A DNA stretch of 11,598 nucleotides from FEN-1350 sp964386005. Its GTDB lineage: Bacteria > Planctomycetota > Phycisphaerae > Sedimentisphaerales > Anaerohalosphaeraceae. The stretch lies in NCBI GenBank assembly GCA_964386005.1, contig CAYLSB010000111.1, forward strand, positions 1 through 11,598. Reading direction: 5' to 3'. Below the pieces are notes generated by a model, which worked only from the letters and a program-made list of their open reading frames with translations, had not been told where the DNA came from and searched no databases. Position numbers and translations under genes: made by a program. Within the stretch, counting starts at the first letter, position 1. Every line of letters starts with the position of its first letter. Below are positions 1 to 7,048 of the stretch, piece by piece.

Positions 1-1
1 C

Positions 2-2410
2 ATCCTGGTCCGTTTTGTGGCCGTGATCCATCCCGTTCGCGGGACCCTCCTGCTGCCCGAAGCCGGGACCGTTGGACTCAGCCAGGTGGATGCGACCGGG
101 ACGGGGAATATGGAAATCCGGACGGCGTCGGGCGATATCACCAACGCGACGGTACAGACGGATGGATCGGTTACGCTGGAAGCGGCGGGGACGATCAATT
201 CGGTATCGGTATCGGGATTGAATGGACCCAATACAGCCACGGCGAGTTTGACGGCGGGTCTGGACATTTCCGAGTTTGAAGTCATGGCGGATACAGCGGC
301 CCTCACGGCGGGTGGATCGATCACGGACACGGATGCCAATGTGGATGTGGCCGCCAACGATCTTACGCTCTCGGCTCAGAACGGAATCGGGGTCGGCGTC
401 GCCGTCCATACCCAGGTTGATCGGTTGACGGCGACGAACACCGTGGCCGGTGATATCGTGATTTCGGAGGTGGATGACCTCGGATTGAATACGATCATGG
501 CTGCCGGGCAGTCGGTCTCATTGACGGCGGGCGGCGCGATTACGGATGCCAGTGCCGTTGAGACAACCAATGTAACCGGCGACAATCTGATCTTGAATGC
601 TCAAACGGGAATCGGCTCAGCCGGAGATGGCGACATTGATACCGAGGTTGCTACCCTGACGGCAACAAGCGCCGCCGGTGATATCGTGATTGGCGAAGCG
701 GATGGACTCAGCCAGGTGGATGCGACCGGGACGGGGAATGTGGATATTCAGACGGCGTCCGGCGATATCACCAACGCGACGGTACAGACGGATGGATCGG
801 TTACGCTGGAAGCCGCGGGCAATCTGTCGGAGTTTTCGATTCAGGGATCGACGGCTGTATTGACGGCGGGCGGATCGATCACGGATACGGATGCCAATGT
901 GGATGTGGCCGCCAACGATCTTACGCTCTCGGCTCAGAACGGAATCGGGGTCGGCGTCGCCGTCCATACCCAGGTTGGCCAGTTGACGGCGACCAACACC
1001 GCGGCCGGGGATATCGTGATCGACGAAGTCGATGGTCTGAGGTTGCATGGTGTGACGACGTCTGGAAATGTGAATATTTCGACCATTACTGGAAATATTG
1101 AGATTACGGGTAATGTGGATGCCACCAATAATGGACAGTCCGGCGGTGGTGTATTGATTGTTGCTGAGCAGGGAACCATTCGGATCGACAATGGAGTAAC
1201 GATTACGGGGTACTCCGATCAGACAGCAAATCCCGCTGTGGGGGTGGGATTGCCCGGCAATCCCGGCCAAAAAGCGGCGATTATTTTAATCAGCGACACG
1301 GATCTGAAATTGGACAACAATAATATAACATTGAAAGCCTATGGGGTGTATCAGGGCAAGCAGGCCGATAACCGTCCGGATGTCTTCTTTCAAGAGGACG
1401 GTGAGCCGATGGATGTGGCGATATATATCGTGAGCGAAAATGGCGATATCATAGTCGGCAATGATGCCCTGAATGCCCTGACTATTTCGATCGCACCGGA
1501 TACAGGTACGCAGATTCCCACGTCAAATGGGACGAATTTCGGGGCGCTCGTTTTCGATGCGCGGAATAAAATCGAATTTAAGAATGGTTTTAAAGCCTAT
1601 TTGCAGGGGAATGGTACCGGGCCCGTAGCCCATTTGGAGCTTTGCTCTCGAAGCGCGGGTAACTCGCTCGAATCGGCCTTCGGTTTACTACCGTATGCCG
1701 AATTGATCGAAAATGTGAATTGGTTTTCTCAAAATTGTGTATTGCGAGGGGGGAAGGGGCGGTTCATTGAAAGTCACCATGCAAATCCTGCAGATGTCAG
1801 TAATCGTGCCGTAGAACTGGCACGTTCCCAGGCGCCCAGTATCGATCCCTATCCGATGCCGATTGCACTGGATTCGATTGAACCCGTGGATGCGGTTGAG
1901 ACAGTCAATCTGCTGATTAGTCAGTTGGGTGAAACCTTCAAAATGTTCCTTGAGGAGTCGTCGTATTATGCCGGCGTGAACTATCAGATTGATCTGGTCC
2001 CGGAAAAATCGTTAATCAGACTATCGGAACTTGCGACGATATTGAATAATTATGGAAACGCCGTGAACGAATTGTTGGCGGCTTCCAACGAAGCCCTTGT
2101 GGATCCATCGGTCATCTTTACCCAGGAAAGCATCGCTACCATGGCTTCGCGACTTGTGACGCAAAAATTCGGCGACAATTCCCCATACCCTCGCGCCAAA
2201 CAATGGATGGATGCGTTGGGCGAATTCCAGCAGATTCTGTCAAGTACCAATGAGGGGGATTATACCGAGATCGGTCTGAAACCCCGTCAAGCCCAATTGA
2301 AGGCCTTCGGAATCTTCCAGAAAAAGGCCCTCGATTCGGTGACCGAAAGTTCATCCAAAAATACGCTGATTGCGATTATTGAAAGCTATCTTGAGGCAAG
2401 AGGGGGGTAA
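2..2410 (+). CDS. Large FHA-like beta-repeat surface protein, C-terminal part (5' end missing)
   Basis: The frame is open to the left edge and the first possible start is a GTG at 17. The residues after it do not form a signal peptide, so the true start is probably outside the window. Residues are numbered from that GTG. Residues about 20-360 consist of repeated beta-strand modules rich in Thr, Ala, Gly and Asp, with motifs such as LTAGGSITD and AAGDIVI. They resemble the beta-helical repeats of filamentous-haemagglutinin-like adhesins. Two DNA-level repeat blocks lie inside. From about 360 to 600 the protein is still beta-rich but not repetitive, with cysteines near 543 and 574. From about 620 to the end it looks helical and ends in ARGG. 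No autotransporter barrel or sorting signal is visible. A role in adhesion or as a surface structure is inferred from the architecture; substrate and secretion route are unknown. Confidence 0.8.
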   Translation: MLVRFVAVIHPVRGTLLLPEAGTVGLSQVDATGTGNMEIRTASGDITNATVQTDGSVTLEAAGTINSVSVSGLNGPNTATASLTAGLDISEFEVMADTAALTAGGSITDTDANVDVAANDLTLSAQNGIGVGVAVHTQVDRLTATNTVAGDIVISEVDDLGLNTIMAAGQSVSLTAGGAITDASAVETTNVTGDNLILNAQTGIGSAGDGDIDTEVATLTATSAAGDIVIGEADGLSQVDATGTGNVDIQTASGDITNATVQTDGSVTLEAAGNLSEFSIQGSTAVLTAGGSITDTDANVDVAANDLTLSAQNGIGVGVAVHTQVGQLTATNTAAGDIVIDEVDGLRLHGVTTSGNVNISTITGNIEITGNVDATNNGQSGGGVLIVAEQGTIRIDNGVTITGYSDQTANPAVGVGLPGNPGQKAAIILISDTDLKLDNNNITLKAYGVYQGKQADNRPDVFFQEDGEPMDVAIYIVSENGDIIVGNDALNALTISIAPDTGTQIPTSNGTNFGALVFDARNKIEFKNGFKAYLQGNGTGPVAHLELCSRSAGNSLESAFGLLPYAELIENVNWFSQNCVLRGGKGRFIESHHANPADVSNRAVELARSQAPSIDPYPMPIALDSIEPVDAVETVNLLISQLGETFKMFLEESSYYAGVNYQIDLVPEKSLIRLSELATILNNYGNAVNELLAASNEALVDPSVIFTQESIATMASRLVTQKFGDNSPYPRAKQWMDALGEFQQILSSTNEGDYTEIGLKPRQAQLKAFGIFQKKALDSVTESSSKNTLIAIIESYLEARGG
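74..183 (+). repeat. Repeat block A, copy 1 (partner at 704-813)
   Basis: This segment recurs 630 bases (210 codons) downstream with few differences. The sub-segment 131-183 matches 761-813 base for base over 53 bases. It encodes the module that begins GLSQVDATGTGN and continues through SGDITNATVQTDGSVTLEA. Identity at the third codon positions shows recent duplication or gene conversion rather than only protein-level constraint. Confidence 0.85.
305..419 (+). repeat. Repeat block B, copy 1 (partner at 863-977)
   Basis: This segment recurs 558 bases (186 codons) downstream. Positions 329-419 and 887-977 are identical over 91 bases. It encodes the module with TDANVDVAANDLTLSAQNG followed by IGVGVAVHTQV. 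The offset differs from block A by 72 bases (24 residues), so the second unit has a shorter linker between A and B. Confidence 0.85.
704..813 (+). repeat. Repeat block A, copy 2
   Basis: Second copy of block A within the adhesin-like gene, in the same reading frame as the first copy (offset 630, divisible by 3). The main differences are near its start, where the Met-Glu-Ile-Arg of copy 1 is Val-Asp-Ile-Gln here. Confidence 0.85.
863..977 (+). repeat. Repeat block B, copy 2
   Basis: Second copy of block B, in frame. A third, strongly diverged module of the same type, recognisable only at protein level (LILNAQTGIG and AAGDIVIGEADGL), lies around 580-706 between the two well-conserved units. 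Confidence 0.85.
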
Positions 2411-2497
2411 ACGTTCCGATTCGTGTACCTAAATTTCAGGGCATTGATCATCCACGGATAAAATGGCTTTAGGGATCAACCCTATCGAAAAGGGAAA

Positions 2498-2525
2498 GGC
2501 GGGCGGCGCGTGTTTGCCGCCCGTC
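2498..2525. terminator. GC-rich hairpin between convergent genes, probable bidirectional terminator
   Basis: Positions 2498-2507 pair with 2516-2525 in a 10-bp stem (nine Watson-Crick pairs and one G-U) around an 8-base loop. On the minus strand the stem is followed by CTTTCCCTTTTCG, a T-rich tail that suits termination of the LamG gene, which ends at 2541. On the plus strand the tail is only moderately T-rich. A smaller hairpin, TAGGG/CCCTA at 2470-2484, lies beside it. The position between two converging stop codons supports the call. Confidence 0.7.
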
Positions 2526-2540
2526 TGAATTCGATTTCAA

Positions 2541-4556
2541 TTACGGGCATTCCGGATACATACCGCATTTCAGCCAATCGGCCGCGAAAATCGCAAAATC
2601 CGGCAGATCGACTTTGCAGTTGCCGTCGTAATCCAGGTCCGGGCTGATGCGACAGTAGTTTCCACGGACCGCGGAGTACAGATCGGCGACGCCATCCGCC
2701 GAGATCGCATAGTTGTAGATCGTAATATCATCCATGAGTCCGACGTAGAAAGCGTCATCCGTCCAGTTGCTGTCGCCGATGAAGTTGCTCGTACGGGTAA
2801 GAATATTCGGCTTCTGTGGAATGACACCCGTCTGGATCGGCAGACCGTCTTTGTACAGCACGACATTGCCCGCATCGTCCAGGGTCGCCACAAACATCTG
2901 CCATTCATTCAGGACAAGAGCGTTCGTCGCCGTTACGGTCCCGGCGCTGATGGCCCCCCGATAGAAACTAAAGGACAAGTTATTGGTGGAGGCGTTTCGC
3001 GTCAGGAAGATATTATCGCTGGCCGGACCGTTTCCAAAATCCACAAAGCGTGCCCAGTTGTTCACCGCAGCCGGATTCGCCCAGACCGAAATCGTGATAC
3101 CCGCCGAAAAGTCGCTGAAATCATCCGGAAGATCCACAGAATCATCTACACCGTCGAATTGCATGGCCTGACCGGTTTTATCGTTAACTCCGGCCACGAA
3201 AACGGGTTCGCCGAACAAGGTGCCGTTCAGATGGGCCGGCGAGGAATCATCCGCATTTCCATCGAGTGCCCAATGGGCCAACAGACGCTTGATCGTTACC
3301 CTGCTAAGGGCGCTTCGGGTTTCTCCGCCGGCATTCGTGGCTTTGCAGTAATACCACCCTTCGTCGGCCACGGTCAACGCCAATAGCTCTAAAGTATCCG
3401 AGTTCCCCCCGACCGGGGTATCGTCGGCGTCGGTGCTGTTATCGTTATCCACGCTTCGATACCATGCGTAGGAAAGAGCCGAAGCGCTTTCAAAGCCCGC
3501 CGCAATTTCCGCATTTTCTCCGTCGAATTTCGCCTGGGCCGTCGGCGTAATCCCCGTAAATACCGGGGCCGATGTGGCCGTGAAGTTCCAATAGACGCCC
3601 TCGAAGAGATTCGGATCCTCCGTCCCATCGTAGCAATCCACTCGCCAGTAGTATGTTCCCTGGGCCAGCGGCGCGCTATAATGAGGGAAATCGTTGATAG
3701 TGACCGACTCCACGGCCGGAATAAACGTCAGTTTGTCCATCGCCGTTTCATCCAGAATGTTCGGATCCACTCCGAAATACACGTCGCATTGGGCGATACC
3801 CGGAATCAGAGTCCAGCGTAAGTGAGTCAGCGAATTTGGATTGATGTTGGATCCATCCTCCGGCTGTGGATTAATCGCCCCGCCCGTGGAGGCATTCGGC
3901 ATGGTTAACGTCGGCGGTGGAAATGTGGCGTGTTCCTTTGTGGCAACCTCGTCCTCGTCGTTGGGGCCGATGAAGAAGAAGGTGACCAGCCCGTTCGTGT
4001 CGGCTTCCAGAAAAGAGGTGAGGTTCAGAGTCGCCGGATCCGTGACAATTTCGATCGGATAGACGATCGAGGAAGGTGCCGCGGGACTGACAAAGGTTCC
4101 CAGCAAGGTCGCTTTCGTCAGATCCAGTGCGTAGTTCCCCGGTGTAGCGGCCGCAAGGCCAGGAGCCGTGTTGTAGGTGATTCCGCCCGCACCGCTCTCG
4201 ATCCAGAAATCATCGGGACCGTCGTTCACGCCATACACGCTGATCGTACTTTGACCTCCCTTGATGTATGTCAGATTCAGCGTTACCGTGGCGCCACTCA
4301 GATCGCCGGTGACTTCGCGGATGTCAAATCGAAGATACATGATCTTGCATCGTGTGTCCGCGAGTTGACGCCAGGCCCGCATTCGGACCTCCGCTCCATA
4401 GTTCGAATTCGGACCCTGGGAATTGTTGTCATTGGTTACATACGTGTCCGCTCCGGGGTACTTGGGATCATCCGTCGTTCGGACAATCCCCGCCTGGGCC
4501 ACGAGCCCAGGCATCCATAGACAAACAAGAAAAAACCAAACATGTTTTGTCTTCAT
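2541..4556 (-). CDS. Secreted DNRLRE / Ig-like / LamG protein with dockerin-like C-terminus
   Basis: A 671-residue exported protein. Residues 1-22 form a signal peptide: MKTK, a hydrophobic core, then probable cleavage after AQA. Residues about 35-200 resemble the DNRLRE/CBM-type module that often starts such proteins (TYVTNDNNSQGPNSNYG, then IMYLRFDI). Residues about 225-330 look like a fibronectin-III-like fold (WTLIP, TYYWRVDCY). Residues 333-423 form an Ig-like domain with the typical DEGWYYCKATNAGG strand. Residues 424-628 form a LamG/concanavalin-like domain (LLAHWALDGNADDSS, AMQFDGVDD, GLMDDITIYNYAIS). The end, about 635-671, has a calcium-loop-like D640-x-D642-x-D644-G and FAIFAADWLKCG, the short dockerin-like tail of planctomycetes. 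The ATG at 4556 is preceded by GGAGG with a 7-base gap. Carbohydrate or matrix binding is likely; no catalytic domain was recognised. Confidence 0.85.
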   Translation of the reverse strand: MKTKHVWFFLVCLWMPGLVAQAGIVRTTDDPKYPGADTYVTNDNNSQGPNSNYGAEVRMRAWRQLADTRCKIMYLRFDIREVTGDLSGATVTLNLTYIKGGQSTISVYGVNDGPDDFWIESGAGGITYNTAPGLAAATPGNYALDLTKATLLGTFVSPAAPSSIVYPIEIVTDPATLNLTSFLEADTNGLVTFFFIGPNDEDEVATKEHATFPPPTLTMPNASTGGAINPQPEDGSNINPNSLTHLRWTLIPGIAQCDVYFGVDPNILDETAMDKLTFIPAVESVTINDFPHYSAPLAQGTYYWRVDCYDGTEDPNLFEGVYWNFTATSAPVFTGITPTAQAKFDGENAEIAAGFESASALSYAWYRSVDNDNSTDADDTPVGGNSDTLELLALTVADEGWYYCKATNAGGETRSALSRVTIKRLLAHWALDGNADDSSPAHLNGTLFGEPVFVAGVNDKTGQAMQFDGVDDSVDLPDDFSDFSAGITISVWANPAAVNNWARFVDFGNGPASDNIFLTRNASTNNLSFSFYRGAISAGTVTATNALVLNEWQMFVATLDDAGNVVLYKDGLPIQTGVIPQKPNILTRTSNFIGDSNWTDDAFYVGLMDDITIYNYAISADGVADLYSAVRGNYCRISPDLDYDGNCKVDLPDFAIFAADWLKCGMYPECP

Positions 4557-4563
4557 AGCAGAT

Positions 4564-4568
4564 CCTCC
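4564..4568 (-). promoter_or_regulatory. Shine-Dalgarno site of the LamG protein gene
   Basis: On the minus strand GGAGG lies 7 bases before the ATG at 4556. It is a full-strength ribosome binding site and fixes the start that yields a clean signal peptide. Confidence 0.75.
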
Positions 4569-4855
4569 GATATAAGTAATATAGTAGTTACATAATCCAG
4601 ATATTCAGAATACAACGAGGATCGCAAAATCCCCCGCTGAAAATAGATTCGTCCCTGATTTTCCTGGAAGGATTGTGGTTCATGGCTTTATCGCCTCATG
4701 ATTTCCTGCCGACTCGCCTCATCGTACTCGGGCCTCTTCCTAAAACGTGTCTCAACAGATGATGGAACGTCGATTGTCGAACCGAATTATATACCGGGCG
4801 CGAAATCAAGTCAACCCCCTGGTGTGTAAATTCCGTGTCGTGTTTTTCTTCCCTG

Positions 4856-4879
4856 AATCGGGATTCATCGAATCCGATT
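4856..4879. repeat. Bulged inverted repeat in the intergenic region
   Basis: AATCGGGATTC (4856-4866) pairs with GAATCCGATT (4870-4879) around the 3-base loop ATC. The stem is 10 bp with one bulged G. Neither side carries a T-run on the strand that would be needed for a terminator. It may be a regulator site or a small RNA structure; its role is not known. Confidence 0.5.
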
Positions 4880-5270
4880 TCGTGTCGGGAGTACTCCACG
4901 CCATACAGATGTGGATTCGCGAGTATTGTAACCTATCTCAATCGCGTAAATCCTGTATATTCTGCCAATCCCTGTTCAATTCTTCGCGTCATGGTACGAG
5001 GAATGAATCGATCGTTTCAAATCGAGCCACCGAGATCGCAGAGATAATTCGGGTTCCTCATAAGAGTGTGTGCACGAGTATAGGTTCTTGACTCCCAATA
5101 TCTTTCGAACGATACCTTTGAATAGCACATGCCTTGCTCCGGGTGTGTAAAGGGGCGCAACTCCTTGTCCATACACGACTTGGAATATGCTTGTCCAAAC
5201 CCTGCTTGCACAGACTTGTGTAAGGAACTGATTTTGATATGAAGATGAATCCTGAGAATTCTGTGATTCG

Positions 5271-6074
5271 TTACCCAAAGAGTTCCGCAAATTTTCCTTC
5301 GACATCTCCCGATTCGCACAACGTTTGGCCGATGAGCGCTCCGCCGATTCCCAGCCGTTTGAGCATCGCGACATCCTCGCGCGTGCGGATTCCGCTTTCG
5401 GCGATGACTTGCGAGGGATCATCCAACATCGATACCATCCGGGCCGTATGATTGAGATCGACCTTCATTGTCGCAAGGTCGCGGTTGTTGATTCCCAGGA
5501 GACTGTACGGCCGTTGTGGAAACCCGACCAAGCTCCGCACAGCCAAAAGCGAATCGGCCCCGTGCACCTCGAGCAAAACCGTCAGTGTCAACTGATTAGC
5601 CAGAATCAAGAGGTCCGCCAGCCGTCCTATCGGCATCGCTTCGGCGATGAGCAAAATCGCGTCAGCACCGGCGGCGCGGGCCTCATAGACCTGGTATTCA
5701 TCGATGATAAAATCCTTCCGCAATAGCGGAAGCGCCACCGCCTCTTTGACTTGGCCGAGATATTCCAGCCGGCCTTGAAAATATTTCTCGTCGGTCAGGA
5801 TGCTGATCGCGTCGGCCCCGCAGCGTTCGTAGATTCGCGCGATCGCGACAGGATCGAAATCTTTGCGAATCACGCCCGCCGACGGGGACGCCTTCTTGAT
5901 CTCGGCGACGACATGCAGACCTCGCGGATTTGACCGCGTCATCGCCGAATAAAAATTGCGGCACTTGGGCATTCCCACAATGTGCCGCTTCAATTCATCG
6001 ATCCCCACGGCCGCCTTTCGTACCTGGATCTCCGCTCGCTTGTCCGACAGAATTCGATCCAACACGTTCGTCAA
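5271..6074 (-). CDS. trpC: Indole-3-glycerol phosphate synthase
   Basis: This enzyme closes the ring of 1-(2-carboxyphenylamino)-1-deoxyribulose 5-phosphate to indole-3-glycerol phosphate, with loss of CO2, in tryptophan synthesis. The 267 residues match the usual monofunctional length. The family motifs are all present: E58 and K60 in AEIKKASPSAG, K120 in LPLLRKDF, E169 in LLEVH, N196 in LGINNRDL, and E226-S227 in AESGI; GALIG near 245 closes the phosphate site. The start chosen is TTG at 6074, which overlaps the upstream TGA as TTGA. A GGAG lies 8 bases before it, and no ATG gives a better N-terminus (MTNVLDRIL is typical of the family). It is the last gene of the smpB cluster, and no other trp gene is in the window. 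Confidence 0.95.
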   Translation of the reverse strand: MTNVLDRILSDKRAEIQVRKAAVGIDELKRHIVGMPKCRNFYSAMTRSNPRGLHVVAEIKKASPSAGVIRKDFDPVAIARIYERCGADAISILTDEKYFQGRLEYLGQVKEAVALPLLRKDFIIDEYQVYEARAAGADAILLIAEAMPIGRLADLLILANQLTLTVLLEVHGADSLLAVRSLVGFPQRPYSLLGINNRDLATMKVDLNHTARMVSMLDDPSQVIAESGIRTREDVAMLKRLGIGGALIGQTLCESGDVEGKFAELFG

Positions 6075-6466
6075 GACGTTTTCTCCGCCATCTGCACGAA
6101 CGCCATCCGCAACTGCCCCAGTGTCTCCGAAAACATCTTCTTCTCATCGTCGGTCAGGTTGCCCTGAGTCTTCTTCTCCAGCATTTCCAGCACATCGATG
6201 TGATACTTGGCCAGCACAAAATCCGGCTCGCGCGGTCCCTGTCCCTCCATGCCGATCAGGCCCAGCGCGTAAAATGCCTGCGTTGCCAGCATGCTCACGA
6301 GTCCCGTGATATCCGCCGGGGGAAGACGCATGTCCCGGCCTTCGTCGTCGCCCTCTTCGTCCGCCTCGTGGGCTTCCTGTTCGGCCAGTTTTTCCTTTTC
6401 CTTCTGGGCTTGTGTCTTCCAATCTTCGTCGATGATCAGTTTCTTTTCGTTTTCCTTTTCCGCCAT
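6071..6466 (-). CDS. DUF1844 family protein
   Basis: A 131-residue soluble protein of unknown function. Residues 1-48 are very rich in Glu, Lys and Asp and are probably disordered or coiled. Residues about 53-127 match the DUF1844 pattern: a hydrophobic helix with LVSMLATQAFYALGLIG, then a second helical part with AKYHIDVLEMLEKKTQGNL and EEEK-like DDEKKMFSETLGQLRMAFV. The ATG at 6466 is preceded by AAGGA with a 7-base gap. It begins 34 bases after the smpB stop and overlaps trpC by four bases, so it is cotranscribed with both. The hydrophobic stretch at 55-72 is short and need not cross a membrane. The family assignment comes from recognised sequence pattern; no function should be inferred. 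Confidence 0.85.
   Translation of the reverse strand: MAEKENEKKLIIDEDWKTQAQKEKEKLAEQEAHEADEEGDDEGRDMRLPPADITGLVSMLATQAFYALGLIGMEGQGPREPDFVLAKYHIDVLEMLEKKTQGNLTDDEKKMFSETLGQLRMAFVQMAEKTS
6083..6086 (-). promoter_or_regulatory. Shine-Dalgarno site deciding the TTG start of trpC
   Basis: On the minus strand GGAG lies 8 bases before the TTG at 6074, within the last codons of the DUF1844 gene. It supports a TTG start and translational coupling through the TTGA overlap. Confidence 0.6.
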
Positions 6467-6500
6467 ATTGTATTCCTTTTCTACGGTTTCGTGTCGAAGA

Positions 6501-6986
6501 TTACTTCCGATATTTCTTCAGGTCACGTTCGGTGTCCCGCTGTTGCTGTTTCTGCTGCAATTTGGATCGTTTGTCGTATTGCCGCTTGCCGCGGGCCAGG
6601 GCCAGTTCGACCTTGGCCAGCCCGCGCTCGTTAAAGTAGATCCGCAGCGGTACCAGCGAAAAACCCCGCTGCTGCAGTTTGCCTTCGATCTTGCGGATCT
6701 GCGAGCGATGCAGCAGCAGTTTGCGCTTGCGGTCGGGTTCGTGATTGCTTCCGGTCCCGAAGGCGTACGGTGCGATCGTGGCGCCCAGCAGCCAGCATTC
6801 CCCGCCGATGATCCGCGCGAACGACCCTTCCAGCTCGCCTCCGCGACTGCGCAAGCTCTTGACCTCCGTGCCAACAAGCGAAACACCCGCCTGCACCTTT
6901 TCCACAAGTTCGTAGTCGTGGTAGGCCTTTTTGTTGGTCACCTGCGGCGACTGCGGAACATGAGTAAGTTTTTCGTTTTTAGCCAT
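6501..6986 (-). CDS. smpB: SsrA-binding protein SmpB
   Basis: SmpB binds transfer-messenger RNA and brings it to stalled ribosomes in trans-translation. The 161-residue product has the family pattern along its whole length: NKKAYHDYEL at 18-27, AGVSLVGTEVKSLRS at 33-47, the NHEPDRKRKLLLH tract at 81-93, GFSLVPLRIYFNERG at 108-122, and the basic tail GKRQYDKR followed by Lys/Arg/Gln-rich residues, which in known SmpB folds into a helix in the decoding centre. I chose the ATG at 6986 over an in-frame TTG at 7001, because MAKNEK is a typical SmpB start and the TTG extension adds MRYTI without a site of its own. Its ribosome binding site is weak (GAGA). It follows the MetF fusion by 62 bases. The ssrA RNA gene was not seen in this window. 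Confidence 0.96.
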   Translation of the reverse strand: MAKNEKLTHVPQSPQVTNKKAYHDYELVEKVQAGVSLVGTEVKSLRSRGGELEGSFARIIGGECWLLGATIAPYAFGTGSNHEPDRKRKLLLHRSQIRKIEGKLQQRGFSLVPLRIYFNERGLAKVELALARGKRQYDKRSKLQQKQQQRDTERDLKKYRK

Positions 6987-7048
6987 GATCGTATATCTCA
7001 AATTTCAAATCCAAATTGTCAGATATGAAATCTCAATGTATAACGCCG

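Larger units (their letters stand above)
4557..5270. other. 714-base intergenic stretch without a convincing gene
   Basis: This stretch lies between the stop of trpC and the start of the LamG gene. It must contain the LamG promoter, but only weak -10-like elements (TATATT at 4578-4583 on the minus strand) are visible. Several short ORFs cross it on both strands; none has a good ribosome binding site together with protein-like composition. The most protein-like is a minus-strand ORF of 51 residues from an ATG at 5172 to a stop at 5017 (SFERYWESRTYTRAHTL in its middle), but no Shine-Dalgarno sequence precedes it. A bulged palindrome at 4856-4879 is listed separately. No tRNA, tandem repeat or insertion-sequence end was seen. 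Confidence 0.6.

Noticed and set aside
617..1270. Minus-strand ORF of 217 codons
   Set aside because: Antisense to the repeat region of the adhesin-like gene; its length comes from the repeats.
3930..4520. Plus-strand ORF of 196 codons
   Set aside because: Antisense to the N-terminal part of the LamG protein, with no recognisable protein pattern.
4747..5091. Plus-strand ORF of 114 codons in the gap
   Set aside because: GTG start without a ribosome binding site and composition unlike a protein; no family recognised.
5017..5172. Minus-strand ORF of 51 residues with SFERYWESRTYTRAHTL
   Set aside because: Somewhat protein-like, but no Shine-Dalgarno sequence and no recognised family; not enough to call a gene.
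6291..7028. Plus-strand ORF of 245 codons with hydrophobic Ser/Phe runs
   Set aside because: Antisense to DUF1844 and smpB; the Phe/Ser runs mirror the Glu/Lys-rich codons on the real strand.
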